From assembly GCA_049969495.1 (NCBI GenBank), contig JBMFOT010000049.1, forward strand, positions 1 through 25,884: DNA of 25,884 nucleotides, in the 5' to 3' direction. Origin of the DNA: HRBIN16 sp049969495. Its GTDB lineage: Bacteria > Armatimonadota > HRBIN16. The notes beneath the pieces were generated by a model, which had not been told where the DNA came from, did not search any database, and saw nothing but the letters and a program-made list of their open reading frames with translations. Made by a program: the position numbers and the translations under genes. Each line of letters begins with the position of its first letter. The stretch's first letter is position 1. Positions 8,424 to 15,204 of the stretch are shown piece by piece.

Positions 8424-9773
8424 ATGCGAGTCGTCGCCATCTTCCGACGCGAACTGCGTCTGACCGATAACCCGCTCTTGCAAAATGCCGAGCGTGACGA
8501 AATCATCCCCGTCTTTTTTGTGGACCAATATAACCAGCAGGAACACGGCGATAACCTGCGTGCCCTCTTCTTCTATGCCCTGCGTGAGTTGCAGAAAGGG
8601 ATCGAAGCAGTGGGAGGCAGGCTGTATGTCGTACCTCTGGAGCAACAGGAACAGTTCTTTGACGTTGTACGTCCCGACGAGGTGCGCTTTTGTGAGGATG
8701 TAGAACCCCACTCACTGGAGCGAGACCGGCAACTGAGACGTTTGCTGGAACGAAAGGGCATCCGGTACCGCGTGCTGCGTGATAGCTTGCTCTGCCCAAT
8801 TCCTGACAGTGTCTATCCGAGCTTCACGCAATTCTACAAGCGACACTTCCTCCAGCACGCCCAACCGGAGCCGGCGGTGCCATCGCCATCCTACCTTTAC
8901 ACTCCCGCGCTAAAAGTACCAACCACCGATATCCCAGATGTGGATACCGAACCGGCCCGCAGGTGGTATGCCACCGAGCAAGAGGTGCAGGCAAAGTGGC
9001 AACAGTTTGCTGCTACCACCCTCTCACGCTACAGCAGCCTGCGCAATTTGCCCGCGGCAGAAGGGGTATCGCGGATGAGCCCCTATATCCGTTGCGGGAT
9101 GATCCCCCTGCGTCAAATGTTGCGCGAAGCATGGGGGGTGGACGAACAGTTTGTGAAGGAACTGGCATGGCGTGACTTCTATTCACACATCTTGTACCAT
9201 CACCCCGAAACGGTGAACATGGAGCTGCGTCCCACATGGCGTGGCTTTCCCTGGCGCCACGACGAGCAGCAGTTCGAACGGTGGGCGCAGGGACTTACGG
9301 GCATCCCGCTGGTGGATGCCGGTATGCGCCAGCTGTTGAGCGAAGGCTGGATACATAACCGAACGCGTATGGTAGTCGCCAACTATCTGACGAAGCACCT
9401 GCTTATCGACTGGAGATGGGGCGAACGGTGGTTCTATCTGCACCTAGTAGACGCCGACCTGGCGCAGAACGTGGGCAACTGGCAATGGGCGGCGGGATGC
9501 GGTGCCGATGCGCAGCCGTACTACCGCATCTTCAACCCGCTGTTGCAGGCGCAAAAGTTCGATCCGCAGGCGGAATACATCCACCGGTACGTCCCAGAGC
9601 TACAGCAAGCCAACAGCGAGCAGTTGAGCGACCTGCACAATCTTTATCGTATCTGTCCCCAATACCCGCCGCCTTTGGTGCATCCCGAAGAGGGGCGCAA
9701 GCGATTTTTGCAGGTGGCAAGGCAATTCTTTGGCGAAAGCGCGCAGGAAAAACTGCCCTTTGACCGAGAATAA
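8424..9773 (+). CDS. phr: Deoxyribodipyrimidine photolyase (class I cryptochrome/photolyase family)
   Basis: A 449-aa light-dependent repair enzyme for UV-induced pyrimidine dimers. The N-terminal antenna domain begins FRRELRLTDNPLL and carries the Rossmann-like core. The FAD domain shows ELAWRDFYSHILYHHP, TGIPLVDAGMRQL, GWIHNRTRMVVANYLTKHLL, DWRWGERWFYLHLVDADLAQ and NWQWAAGCGADAQPYYRIFNP-type sequence, as in bacterial CPD photolyases; Trp residues in GWIHNR, DWRWGER and NWQWAA are at positions where such enzymes have conserved tryptophans. I preferred ATG 8424 over GTG 8415, which overlaps the tsaD stop. The antenna cofactor cannot be predicted. It sits inside the rimI-tsaD run and ends 28 bases before the cupin gene, so it may share their transcript. 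Confidence 0.93.
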   Translation: MRVVAIFRRELRLTDNPLLQNAERDEIIPVFFVDQYNQQEHGDNLRALFFYALRELQKGIEAVGGRLYVVPLEQQEQFFDVVRPDEVRFCEDVEPHSLERDRQLRRLLERKGIRYRVLRDSLLCPIPDSVYPSFTQFYKRHFLQHAQPEPAVPSPSYLYTPALKVPTTDIPDVDTEPARRWYATEQEVQAKWQQFAATTLSRYSSLRNLPAAEGVSRMSPYIRCGMIPLRQMLREAWGVDEQFVKELAWRDFYSHILYHHPETVNMELRPTWRGFPWRHDEQQFERWAQGLTGIPLVDAGMRQLLSEGWIHNRTRMVVANYLTKHLLIDWRWGERWFYLHLVDADLAQNVGNWQWAAGCGADAQPYYRIFNPLLQAQKFDPQAEYIHRYVPELQQANSEQLSDLHNLYRICPQYPPPLVHPEEGRKRFLQVARQFFGESAQEKLPFDRE

Positions 9774-9801
9774 GCACGCAGCAAACGGGAGGAGAGAGAA
9801 C

Positions 9802-10149
9802 ATGCGCATACGTTCTTTTGACCCGAATGCGCTCTTCCCTGCGCACGAGGGCACGATACTGGCACAGGGCGTGTTTGCAGCAGAAGAGATAGGTGCGCCG
9901 TTCGGGTGCGCCTTCGGCGTGTTGAAGCCGGGCATGGCACAGAAACCGGAACGTGTACCCCTCGCCAAACTCTATTACGTCCGCTACGGCGAAGCTACCC
10001 TGCGCATCGAAGACGAGGAGCAGATTATCCGCGAAGGAGATGTGGTATTCATCCCCGCCAACGCCTGGCATACCGTGCGCAATCATACCGACAAAGACTT
10101 CAGCACCTTCGCGCTCTGGTGGAAGCCAGAGAAAGGAGGAGAAAGATGA
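9802..10149 (+). CDS. Small cupin-domain protein
   Basis: A 115-aa single-domain cupin. ATG 9802 has a good GGGAGGAGAG Shine-Dalgarno at 9787-9796. The fold is indicated by LYYVRYGEATLRIEDEEQII (motif 1 strand pair) and GDVVFIPANAWHTVRNHT (motif 2, with the conserved His). Motif 1 lacks the usual H-x-H and Glu metal ligands: the stretch AQKPERVPLAK stands in their place, so a metal-dependent enzyme of the standard type is doubtful, and a binding or sensing role is possible. Its stop overlaps the start of the oxidoreductase gene by ATGA, so the two are translationally coupled. The context suggests a role in handling the same substrate, perhaps a sugar or cyclitol, but this is inference. Confidence 0.82.
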   Translation: MRIRSFDPNALFPAHEGTILAQGVFAAEEIGAPFGCAFGVLKPGMAQKPERVPLAKLYYVRYGEATLRIEDEEQIIREGDVVFIPANAWHTVRNHTDKDFSTFALWWKPEKGGER

Positions 10150-11180
10150 GCCAACCTGTGCGTGTCGCTTTGATCGGTTGTGGAGGCATCTCGCGGGCGC
10201 ACGTGCACGCCATGCACGAGCTGGGAGCAGAAACGGTGCGCGTGGTCGCTACCTGCGATGTGGAGGAGGCTCTGGCGCAGGAGCGGGCGCGTGAATCAGG
10301 TGCGGAGATTGTGCTTACCGACTGGCGCGAAGTGCTGAAGCGAGAGGATATCGATGCAGTAGACATCTGCCTCCCTCATGACCTGCACGCGGAGGTGGCT
10401 GTCGCCGCGGCGCAGGCGGGCAAGCATGTCCTCGTGGAAAAGCCGATTGCCACCACGCTGGAGGACGGCTGGGCGATGGTGCACGCCGCCAGACGGGCTG
10501 GTGTGGTATTGATGACCGCCTTTGTGGAACGGTTCGAAGCAGAAAACTGGCGCACGAAACAGCTGCTGGACGAAGGCTGGCTGGGTATGCCTATTCTGGC
10601 GCAGCTAGACCACCTACAGAACGTGACGGTTCCTGCCGGGCACTGGGTGCGCAGTCGGCAGAGGCTGGGAGGCGGCGCCATCGCCAGCGCGGGGTGTCAC
10701 CGTTTGGACCTGCTACGCTGGTTCATCGGCGAGGTAGAGTGGGTCTCCGCCGAGACCTACCATGACCCCGACCGCATGGAGGGAGAAGTGGCAGGCGTGG
10801 TCAACTTGCAGTTTACCACCGGCGCCATCGCCACCATGAGCATCAGCTGGCTGTCGCCCTACAAAGCCTTCTACCGTAAGCTATGGTTAGAGGGCACGGA
10901 GGGGGCAGTGCACAACTGGAACGGCTTGCACGTCTTCTCGCGCAAGAAGCCCGAATGGTCAGAAGGGTTCGTGAAGCTGGAGCTGGAGCCGGTAAACCCC
11001 TTCGCCGCCGAGATACGCCATTTTGTGCAATGCGTGCGTGAGGGCAAGGAGCCTCTCACCCACGGCGAGGATTCGCTGCGCTCGCAAGCGGTCGCCATCG
11101 CCGCCAATGTCTCGGAGCAAACGGGTTGCCATGTGCGCCCAGCGGAACTACTCGCGCAAGCGCTGGAGAGGATAGCATGA
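10146..11180 (+). CDS. Gfo/Idh/MocA family NAD(P)-dependent oxidoreductase
   Basis: A 344-aa cytoplasmic dehydrogenase of the glucose-fructose oxidoreductase/inositol dehydrogenase family. The ATG at 10146 follows GGAGGAG and overlaps the cupin stop. Motifs are the Rossmann entry VALIGCGGISRAHVHAM, the VEKPIA lysine motif (Lys99), and the GCHRLDLLRWF block containing Asp188 and His185, near the family's catalytic region. The C-terminal half has the expected beta-sheet (GEVAGVVNLQFTTGAIATMS). The substrate is not deducible but is usually a sugar, sugar acid or cyclitol. It ends in an ATGA overlap with the sulfatase-fold gene, so cupin, dehydrogenase and sulfatase-fold enzyme form one coupled cassette. 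Confidence 0.92.
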   Translation: MSQPVRVALIGCGGISRAHVHAMHELGAETVRVVATCDVEEALAQERARESGAEIVLTDWREVLKREDIDAVDICLPHDLHAEVAVAAAQAGKHVLVEKPIATTLEDGWAMVHAARRAGVVLMTAFVERFEAENWRTKQLLDEGWLGMPILAQLDHLQNVTVPAGHWVRSRQRLGGGAIASAGCHRLDLLRWFIGEVEWVSAETYHDPDRMEGEVAGVVNLQFTTGAIATMSISWLSPYKAFYRKLWLEGTEGAVHNWNGLHVFSRKKPEWSEGFVKLELEPVNPFAAEIRHFVQCVREGKEPLTHGEDSLRSQAVAIAANVSEQTGCHVRPAELLAQALERIA

Positions 11181-12601
11181 AACCACTGAATATCGTGCTT
11201 TTCATCTCGGACACCTTCCGGCGTGATAACCTCACGATTCATGGTGGAAAGGAGATACATACGCCGTATCTGGACCGCTTTGCGCAGACCGCGCAGGTGT
11301 TCGAACGGGCGTACTGTGGCTCGTTCCCCACGGTTCCTGCCCGTACCGACCTGTTTACGGGCAAGTGGACCTTCCCCCATCGCGACTGGTCGCCCCTGCC
11401 ACGTGAAGAGACCGTGCTGGCACAACTGCTCTCTGAGGCTGGCTATACCACGATGATGATTATCGATACGCCCCATCTGTTGAACTACGGCTACCACTTT
11501 GACCGAGGCTTTACCGCCTTCGAGTGGATACGCGGGCAGGAGAACGACCGCTGGCGCACCGACCCGGTGGAGGTGCAGTACCCCTTCGACATCAACAAAT
11601 GCCGATTGGGCGAGCGCACTTTGCGTCAGTATCTGCGCAACGTCGCCGACCGCCAGAGCGAGCAAGATTACTTCCCCGCCCGTACGGTGAACGCCGCCAT
11701 GCGCTGGCTGGAGCGCAATGCGAAACAGAAGCCCTTCTTCCTGTATATCGACACCTTTGACCCGCACGAGCCGTGGGACCCGCCGCGCCACTACACCGAC
11801 CTCTACGACCCCGGTTACGAGGGTGAAGAGGTCATCTATCCACAGTACTGGTACTGGCGCGAGTTCCTCACCGAAGCGGAGCTGAATCACTGCCGTGCCC
11901 TCTATCGCGGCGAGGTGACGATGGTGGACTACTGGTTCGGCAGGCTGATGGCGCGGCTGGAGAGCCTGAATCTGCTGGACGATACGGTGGTCATCTTCAC
12001 CGCCGACCATGGCTTCTACATCGGCGAGCACGGCATCATCGGCAAGGCGTTGTTCGAGGAGCGCGACGGCAAACACATCTTTCACCGCTCACCTATCTAC
12101 GATGAAGTGGCGCGCATCCCCCTGCTCCTGTATATCCCCGGTATGAAGCCTGCTACCCATGAGGTCTTCACCGGTTTCATAGACCTGATGCCCACGCTGC
12201 TAGAACTAGCAGGGGTGGAGATACCTACCGAAGTGCAAGGGAAGTCTCTCGTGCCCCTGTTACGCGGTGAAAAAGTAGGGTGGCGCGACTTCTTCGTCAC
12301 CTCATGGGCGATTGTGCATCAGCCGGGCGAGACCGTCAGCCGTGCGGTGGACGGCACCGAGCGGGTGGTGCTCTCGCCACGACCGTCTACGGTTCATGAG
12401 CGCGACTGGACGTTGATTTACAGCGTTACAGGCGACGAGGTGGAGCTGTACCATACCGCTACCGACCCCGGACAGACGCACAATATGGCACGAGAGCATC
12501 CCGACGTAGCGCGCCGCCTGCACGCGAAGTTCCTGAAGTTGCTGGAGGAGTGCGGCACACGCGAGGAGTACCTGCAGCCGAGAAGGGAACCAGGGGTGTA
12601 G
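11177..12601 (+). CDS. Sulfatase-fold (alkaline phosphatase superfamily) hydrolase with Thr at the nucleophile position
   Basis: A 474-aa protein starting at ATG 11177, inside the dehydrogenase stop. Sulfatase-fold features are NIVLFISDTFRRDNL (metal Asp12), TPYLDRFA, FPTVPARTDLFTGKW, IDTFDPHEPWDPP (metal or substrate His), FTADHGFYIGEHG (Asp-His metal pair), IPLLLYIPG and DLMPTLLELAGV. In true sulfatases the signature C/S-x-P-x-R supplies the formylglycine. Here the register reads T52-V-P-A-R56, with no Cys or Ser at the first position. Thr is the nucleophile in related superfamily members such as nucleotide pyrophosphatase/phosphodiesterases and phosphoethanolamine transferases, so this may be a phosphodiesterase or phosphatase rather than a sulfatase. 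There is no signal peptide, so it should act in the cytoplasm. It is the last gene of the cassette. Confidence 0.87.
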   Translation: MKPLNIVLFISDTFRRDNLTIHGGKEIHTPYLDRFAQTAQVFERAYCGSFPTVPARTDLFTGKWTFPHRDWSPLPREETVLAQLLSEAGYTTMMIIDTPHLLNYGYHFDRGFTAFEWIRGQENDRWRTDPVEVQYPFDINKCRLGERTLRQYLRNVADRQSEQDYFPARTVNAAMRWLERNAKQKPFFLYIDTFDPHEPWDPPRHYTDLYDPGYEGEEVIYPQYWYWREFLTEAELNHCRALYRGEVTMVDYWFGRLMARLESLNLLDDTVVIFTADHGFYIGEHGIIGKALFEERDGKHIFHRSPIYDEVARIPLLLYIPGMKPATHEVFTGFIDLMPTLLELAGVEIPTEVQGKSLVPLLRGEKVGWRDFFVTSWAIVHQPGETVSRAVDGTERVVLSPRPSTVHERDWTLIYSVTGDEVELYHTATDPGQTHNMAREHPDVARRLHAKFLKLLEECGTREEYLQPRREPGV

Positions 12602-12604
12602 CGC

Positions 12605-12622
12605 CGGAGGGTGAGGCTTCTG
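12605..12622 (+). repeat. Dispersed intergenic repeat, copy C (partial)
   Basis: CGGAGGGTGAGGCTTCTG matches copy A at 5399-5416 in 17 of 18 bases. The right half of the repeat (CCGAGCC) is not conserved here. It lies just after the stop of the sulfatase-fold gene. Confidence 0.5.
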
Positions 12623-12672
12623 TGGGCGGTATGCCCCTCCTGACCTCCTTCGTGAACGGGGGAGGAACCGCT

Positions 12673-12694
12673 CCCTCCCCGCACGCGGGGAGGG
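12673..12694. repeat. GC-rich hairpin, 10-bp perfect stem
   Basis: Arms CCCTCCCCGC (12673-12682) and GCGGGGAGGG (12685-12694) pair perfectly with two bases between them. No T tract follows. A degenerate relative (CCTCCCGCATGCGGAGAGG) lies at about 14074-14092, also in a spacer near a copy of the dispersed repeat. It resembles REP-type elements. Confidence 0.55.
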
Positions 12695-12736
12695 CTGGGG
12701 TGGGGGCTAAACCGGCAACAACAGCAAGTACACTCC

Positions 12737-12765
12737 TTGACAAATCTTGCACCCCATGATTCAAT
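12737..12765 (+). promoter_or_regulatory. Candidate promoter for the first pseudopilin gene
   Basis: A perfect -35 TTGACA is at 12737-12742 and a -10-like TTCAAT (4 of 6) at 12760-12765, 17 bases apart. Transcription would begin about 180 bases before the pseudopilin start, leaving a long leader that includes a hairpin at 12888-12905. Confidence 0.4.
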
Positions 12766-12887
12766 ACAGTTGAACCTTCTCCATATCGAACGACAGGGTG
12801 CGCTGTTGCGCCCCACGCTGGTGGTTTGGGCGTCCACGCAAAGGGGGTGAAAGTGGTAGCGTAAGAGAGAGGAAACGGCATCCTTTG

Positions 12888-12905
12888 CGCAGGCTGAAGC
12901 CTGCG
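12888..12905. repeat. Short hairpin of the AGGCTGAAGCCTGCGGCTAC type
   Basis: CGCAGGCT (12888-12895) and AGCCTGCG (12898-12905) pair perfectly around GA. This sequence type commonly recurs in spacers of several bacterial phyla. A different hairpin of similar style, AGCCAGC/GCTGGCT, is at 24884-24901. Confidence 0.5.
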
Positions 12906-12953
12906 GCTACAAACCACAAACAGCTAACGACGACGAAAAGGAGGTTTCCCGAC

Positions 12954-13736
12954 ATGAAACACAAAGGCTTTACGCTTATCGAGCTGCTCGTCGTTATTGC
13001 GATTATCGCGATACTGGCGGCGATTTTGTTCCCCGTGTTTTCACAAGCACGCACGAAGGCGCGCCAGGCGTCCGATATCAGCAACATGAAGCAGCAGGGT
13101 TTGGCGTTGATGATGTACTCGCAGGACTACGATGAAAAGCTGTTGGGTTTTGGGCTTCCCTACGAAGGCGATCCTCGCTGTTCGCCGGGTCCGTGGGTAT
13201 ATTGGCCCGCCCTGTTGCAGCCGTATGTGAAGAACACGCGCGTGTTCCTCTCGCCTCAGCTGGAGGCAGCGTATGACGCCAATGCGCCCTGGGTTTGCAA
13301 AGCATTGAACATCAACCTGAGCCCTGACGGCAACACCCTTTACTTCTCCTACATGCTGAACGGGGTAGGGGTGTGGAACTTTACCCCCTGGAAAGACAAC
13401 AACCCGGGTGCCCACTATGGCATCGTCTGGGACCGCTTCCTGAGCCAGGCGGCGCTGCAGGAACCAGCGGGAACTATCTACGTTGTCAACGGTCACTGCC
13501 CCGACTCGTGGCAGGATGGGCATCTGGACTATCCGCTGCGCCTGGGCTGGAACACCTGGACCTGCACTGGCACCGACTGGGGTTCGCGTGACCCCAACGT
13601 GCAGGGCTTCTTCAATAGTATGCAGAACATCATCTGGACGGACGGTCACGTCTCCACCCGCAAGTGGGGGCACACCTTCCCGCATGAGTGGACGGTGCAG
13701 GCGGACCGTGAGGCTGACCCTGTGTTGAATCCGTAG
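12954..13736 (+). CDS. Pseudopilin-like secreted protein with type IV prepilin N-terminus
   Basis: A 260-aa protein of the H-x9-DG/DUF1559-like pseudopilin class. ATG 12954 follows a strong AAAGGAGG. The prepilin leader MKHKG is followed by FTLIELLVVIAIIAILAAIL, with Glu at +5, so a prepilin peptidase should cut after Gly5. ILFPVFSQARTKARQASDIS and MMYSQDYDEKLL follow, as in armatimonad members. The C-terminus has IIWTDGHVST; the DG is present, but nine residues before it stands Phe, not His, so the H-x9-DG motif is incomplete. Many Trp and Tyr residues (WVYWPALLQPYVKN) suggest a compact extracellular domain. It is followed by a classic terminator. Its role, substrate display or secretion pseudopilus, is unknown. 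Confidence 0.87.
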   Translation: MKHKGFTLIELLVVIAIIAILAAILFPVFSQARTKARQASDISNMKQQGLALMMYSQDYDEKLLGFGLPYEGDPRCSPGPWVYWPALLQPYVKNTRVFLSPQLEAAYDANAPWVCKALNINLSPDGNTLYFSYMLNGVGVWNFTPWKDNNPGAHYGIVWDRFLSQAALQEPAGTIYVVNGHCPDSWQDGHLDYPLRLGWNTWTCTGTDWGSRDPNVQGFFNSMQNIIWTDGHVSTRKWGHTFPHEWTVQADREADPVLNP

Positions 13737-13747
13737 GAACCCAACAT

Positions 13748-13777
13748 GCCCTCCGGTTCCCCCACCGGAGGGCTTTT
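13748..13777 (+). terminator. Intrinsic terminator after the first pseudopilin gene
   Basis: A perfect 10-bp stem, GCCCTCCGGT (13748-13757) with ACCGGAGGGC (13764-13773), encloses a 6-base loop and is followed directly by TTTT (13774-13777). It begins 11 bases after the stop codon. It is the clearest rho-independent terminator in the window. Confidence 0.9.
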
Positions 13778-13793
13778 CTCTGGAGGTGTTCTG

Positions 13794-14000
13794 ATGAAAC
13801 GCGAGATACCACCTGCAATGGCAATCCTGGTGATTGTCGTCGTACTGGCGATTGCAGGCTTTTTCTACGTGCGTCAGTGGTTCGCGGGACCGAAGCGGAT
13901 TTCGGGCACGCCGCCGCCCGGGGTGAATCTGGCTCCGCCCGCGCCCGGGCAATCCCGCATGCCGATGGCGCCGCCACCTTCGCCGGGATACGGAAGGTAG
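13794..14000 (+). CDS. Small single-pass membrane protein with Pro-rich tail
   Basis: A 68-aa protein. ATG 13794 is preceded by GGAGGT at 13782-13787, seven bases away, which decides the start; an earlier in-frame ATG lies inside the terminator hairpin. Residues ~8-26 (AMAILVIVVVLAIAGFFYV) form one transmembrane segment with MKRE before it, and the rest is a basic then Pro/Gly-rich tail (TPPPGVNLAPPAPGQ, APPPSPGYGR) that probably lies outside the membrane. Because a terminator separates it from the upstream pseudopilin gene, it must rely on read-through or its own weak promoter. I do not recognise a family. The position between two pseudopilin genes suggests an accessory role in their export or surface placement, but this is a guess. 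Confidence 0.65.
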   Translation: MKREIPPAMAILVIVVVLAIAGFFYVRQWFAGPKRISGTPPPGVNLAPPAPGQSRMPMAPPPSPGYGR

Positions 14001-14023
14001 CAGATTAATCGACCGCCAGGGAT

Positions 14024-14126
14024 ACGACGGAGCGTACGACTCGGCAGGAGCCTCGCCATGCAGCCCTGCTCAACCTCCCGCATGCGGAGAGGGGCAGTGT
14101 ATGTATAGCGGCTTACGCTCCGTCGT
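14024..14126. repeat. Repeat element with 13-bp inverted ends, containing dispersed repeat copy B
   Basis: ACGACGGAGCGTA at 14024-14036 and TACGCTCCGTCGT at 14114-14126 are perfect inverted repeats about 100 bases apart. Beside the left arm, 14036-14057 is the inverted copy of the repeat seen at 5404-5425 (20 of 22 matches). A degenerate GC hairpin lies between them near 14074-14092. There is no coding sequence. The layout resembles a small non-autonomous (MITE- or REP-like) element; no target-site duplication was identified. Confidence 0.55.
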
Positions 14127-14149
14127 GACCACTTGATGCACCTGCCATG

Positions 14150-14178
14150 CTGACTTCTTCGCAGATACTTGCTATAAT
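14150..14178 (+). promoter_or_regulatory. Promoter for the second pseudopilin gene
   Basis: A perfect -10 TATAAT at 14173-14178 lies 17 bases after a -35-like CTGACT (14150-14155, 4 of 6 matches). The start site would be near 14185, about 27 bases before ATG 14212, with GGGAGGGG between them as the ribosome-binding site. Confidence 0.65.
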
Positions 14179-14211
14179 AGTGTGGCATCACTCCAAGGGA
14201 GGGGAATAACC

Positions 14212-14982
14212 ATGTCTCGTTCAAGCGCTTTCACGCTGATCGAGCTGCTTGTTGTGGTTGCCATTATCGCCATTCTCGCAGCTATCCTGTTCCCCGTGTT
14301 CGCGCAGGCGCGCGAGAAAGCAAGGCAAACCACCTGTCTGGCACATCTGCGCCAGCTGGGCTTGGCGCTGGTGATGTACCGCATAGACTACGACGGTCGC
14401 AATGCCGGTAACGGCGACGGCAACTGCATGGGTGGCTGGATAAGCGATGCGTGGCCCGCCTGGATGCGCGGCTTCTGGTGGAACTCGGGAGCACAGTGGG
14501 TTCCCTGCATCTATGCTGTACCCGTCGGACAGGAGACCACCGCACCGGTCAATCCCGAATGGCTTGCTGTGAAGGGACCCGTCAGCGGTGTGCTGTATCC
14601 CTACGTGAAGAACGCCGGGCTGTACATCTGCCCGTCAGACCCGCGTGAGGAGAAGCTGCTGAGCTACTCGATGAATGCCGGTCTCGCCTTTATTCCAGAA
14701 ACAGCGGTGGAACGCCCTGCCCGGCTTGCCCTGCTCATCGACGAGCAAATCACACTGAACGACGGCGCGTACCATCCCGTCAACGCAGATTGCCCATCTA
14801 TCGTGCACAACGGTGGGGCAGTATTGCTGTTCTTTGACGGTCATGCGAAATGGCTCAAAGCCACGAAGCCGCCCATTATCTTCCACTGCTCGCAGAGCGT
14901 ACCCGACGACCTGTTCTGCTGGAAGATACCCATCACCGACGCCGAATCGAGCCGATACAGCTGGTTCTGCCAGCGCGAGTAG
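14212..14982 (+). CDS. Pseudopilin-like secreted protein with intact H-x9-DG motif
   Basis: A 256-aa relative of the protein encoded at 12954. ATG 14212 follows GGGAGGGG. The leader MSRSSA precedes FTLIELLVVVAIIAILAAIL; Ala instead of Gly is at the cleavage site, which prepilin peptidases can tolerate. ILFPVFAQAREKARQ and LRQLGLALVMYRIDYDGR follow, as in armatimonad pseudopilins. Near the C-terminus HNGGAVLLFFDGH gives a perfect H-x9-DG. The middle region contains YPYVKNAGLYICPSDPREEK and CPSD, typical of the class. It has its own promoter, so it is expressed separately from its upstream relative. The tandem GspF genes 0.7 kb downstream could supply a membrane platform, but no other secretion component is nearby. 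Confidence 0.9.
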   Translation: MSRSSAFTLIELLVVVAIIAILAAILFPVFAQAREKARQTTCLAHLRQLGLALVMYRIDYDGRNAGNGDGNCMGGWISDAWPAWMRGFWWNSGAQWVPCIYAVPVGQETTAPVNPEWLAVKGPVSGVLYPYVKNAGLYICPSDPREEKLLSYSMNAGLAFIPETAVERPARLALLIDEQITLNDGAYHPVNADCPSIVHNGGAVLLFFDGHAKWLKATKPPIIFHCSQSVPDDLFCWKIPITDAESSRYSWFCQRE

Positions 14983-15023
14983 TGAGGTACAATAAATCGC
15001 ACACACTTCGCGCGGAGGTTTCT

Positions 15024-15196
15024 ATGAGTGCCTTGCTTTGCCCGGATTGCCGCATCGAGATGGAGGCTCAGCGCTAACCGTGGACGTTTGTCCCGCGTGT
15101 GCAGGCGTCTGGTTCGACGAAAGTGAGCTGCGGTTACTGATGGAGATAGACCCCCTCATCCTGTGGAGTATTGACGACCGCTTTCTGATACTATAA
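15024..15196 (+). pseudogene. Zinc-ribbon (zf-TFIIB type) mini-gene broken by a -1 frameshift
   Basis: ATG 15024 has a good CGGAGGTT ribosome-binding site at 15012-15019. The first frame reads MSALLCPDCRIEMEAQR then TAA at 15075. Moving back one base after CAG (15069-15071) continues as ALTVDVCPACAGVWFDESEL, then RLLMEIDPLILW to a TAA at 15194. Joined, the two parts make a 57-residue TFIIB-type zinc ribbon with both Cys pairs (CPDC and CPAC) and the family's GVWFDExEL. One base has therefore been lost, or the ribosome shifts, or the assembly has an error. I see no slippery heptamer at the junction. A TACAAT -10-like sequence at 14988-14993 may be its promoter. It is followed after 8 bases by folK. 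Confidence 0.75.
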
Positions 15197-15204
15197 AAGG
15201 TACT

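Larger units (their letters stand above)
12602..12953. other. 352-base non-coding spacer rich in repeats
   Basis: No convincing gene lies here. From left to right it holds a copy of the dispersed GAGGCTTCTG repeat, a 10-bp GC hairpin at 12673-12694, a candidate promoter at 12737-12765, and a CGCAGGCT/AGCCTGCG hairpin at 12888-12905. The Shine-Dalgarno AAAGGAGG at 12937-12944 belongs to the pseudopilin. The sulfatase-fold gene has no classic terminator with a T tract. Confidence 0.7.

Noticed and set aside
10871..12085. A 404-codon open frame on the minus strand.
   Set aside because: It lies opposite the well-supported dehydrogenase and sulfatase-fold genes. High-GC codon structure commonly leaves such antisense frames open, and no motif is visible.
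12550..12759. A 69-codon frame overlapping the end of the sulfatase-fold gene.
   Set aside because: Most of it is in a repeat-rich spacer with low-complexity Gly/Ala/Pro content; it has no ribosome-binding site or recognisable motif.
15060..15080. Programmed -1 ribosomal frameshifting in the zinc-ribbon mini-gene.
   Set aside because: There is no X-XXY-YYZ slippery heptamer at the join and no strong hairpin right after it. A lost base or an assembly error is simpler.
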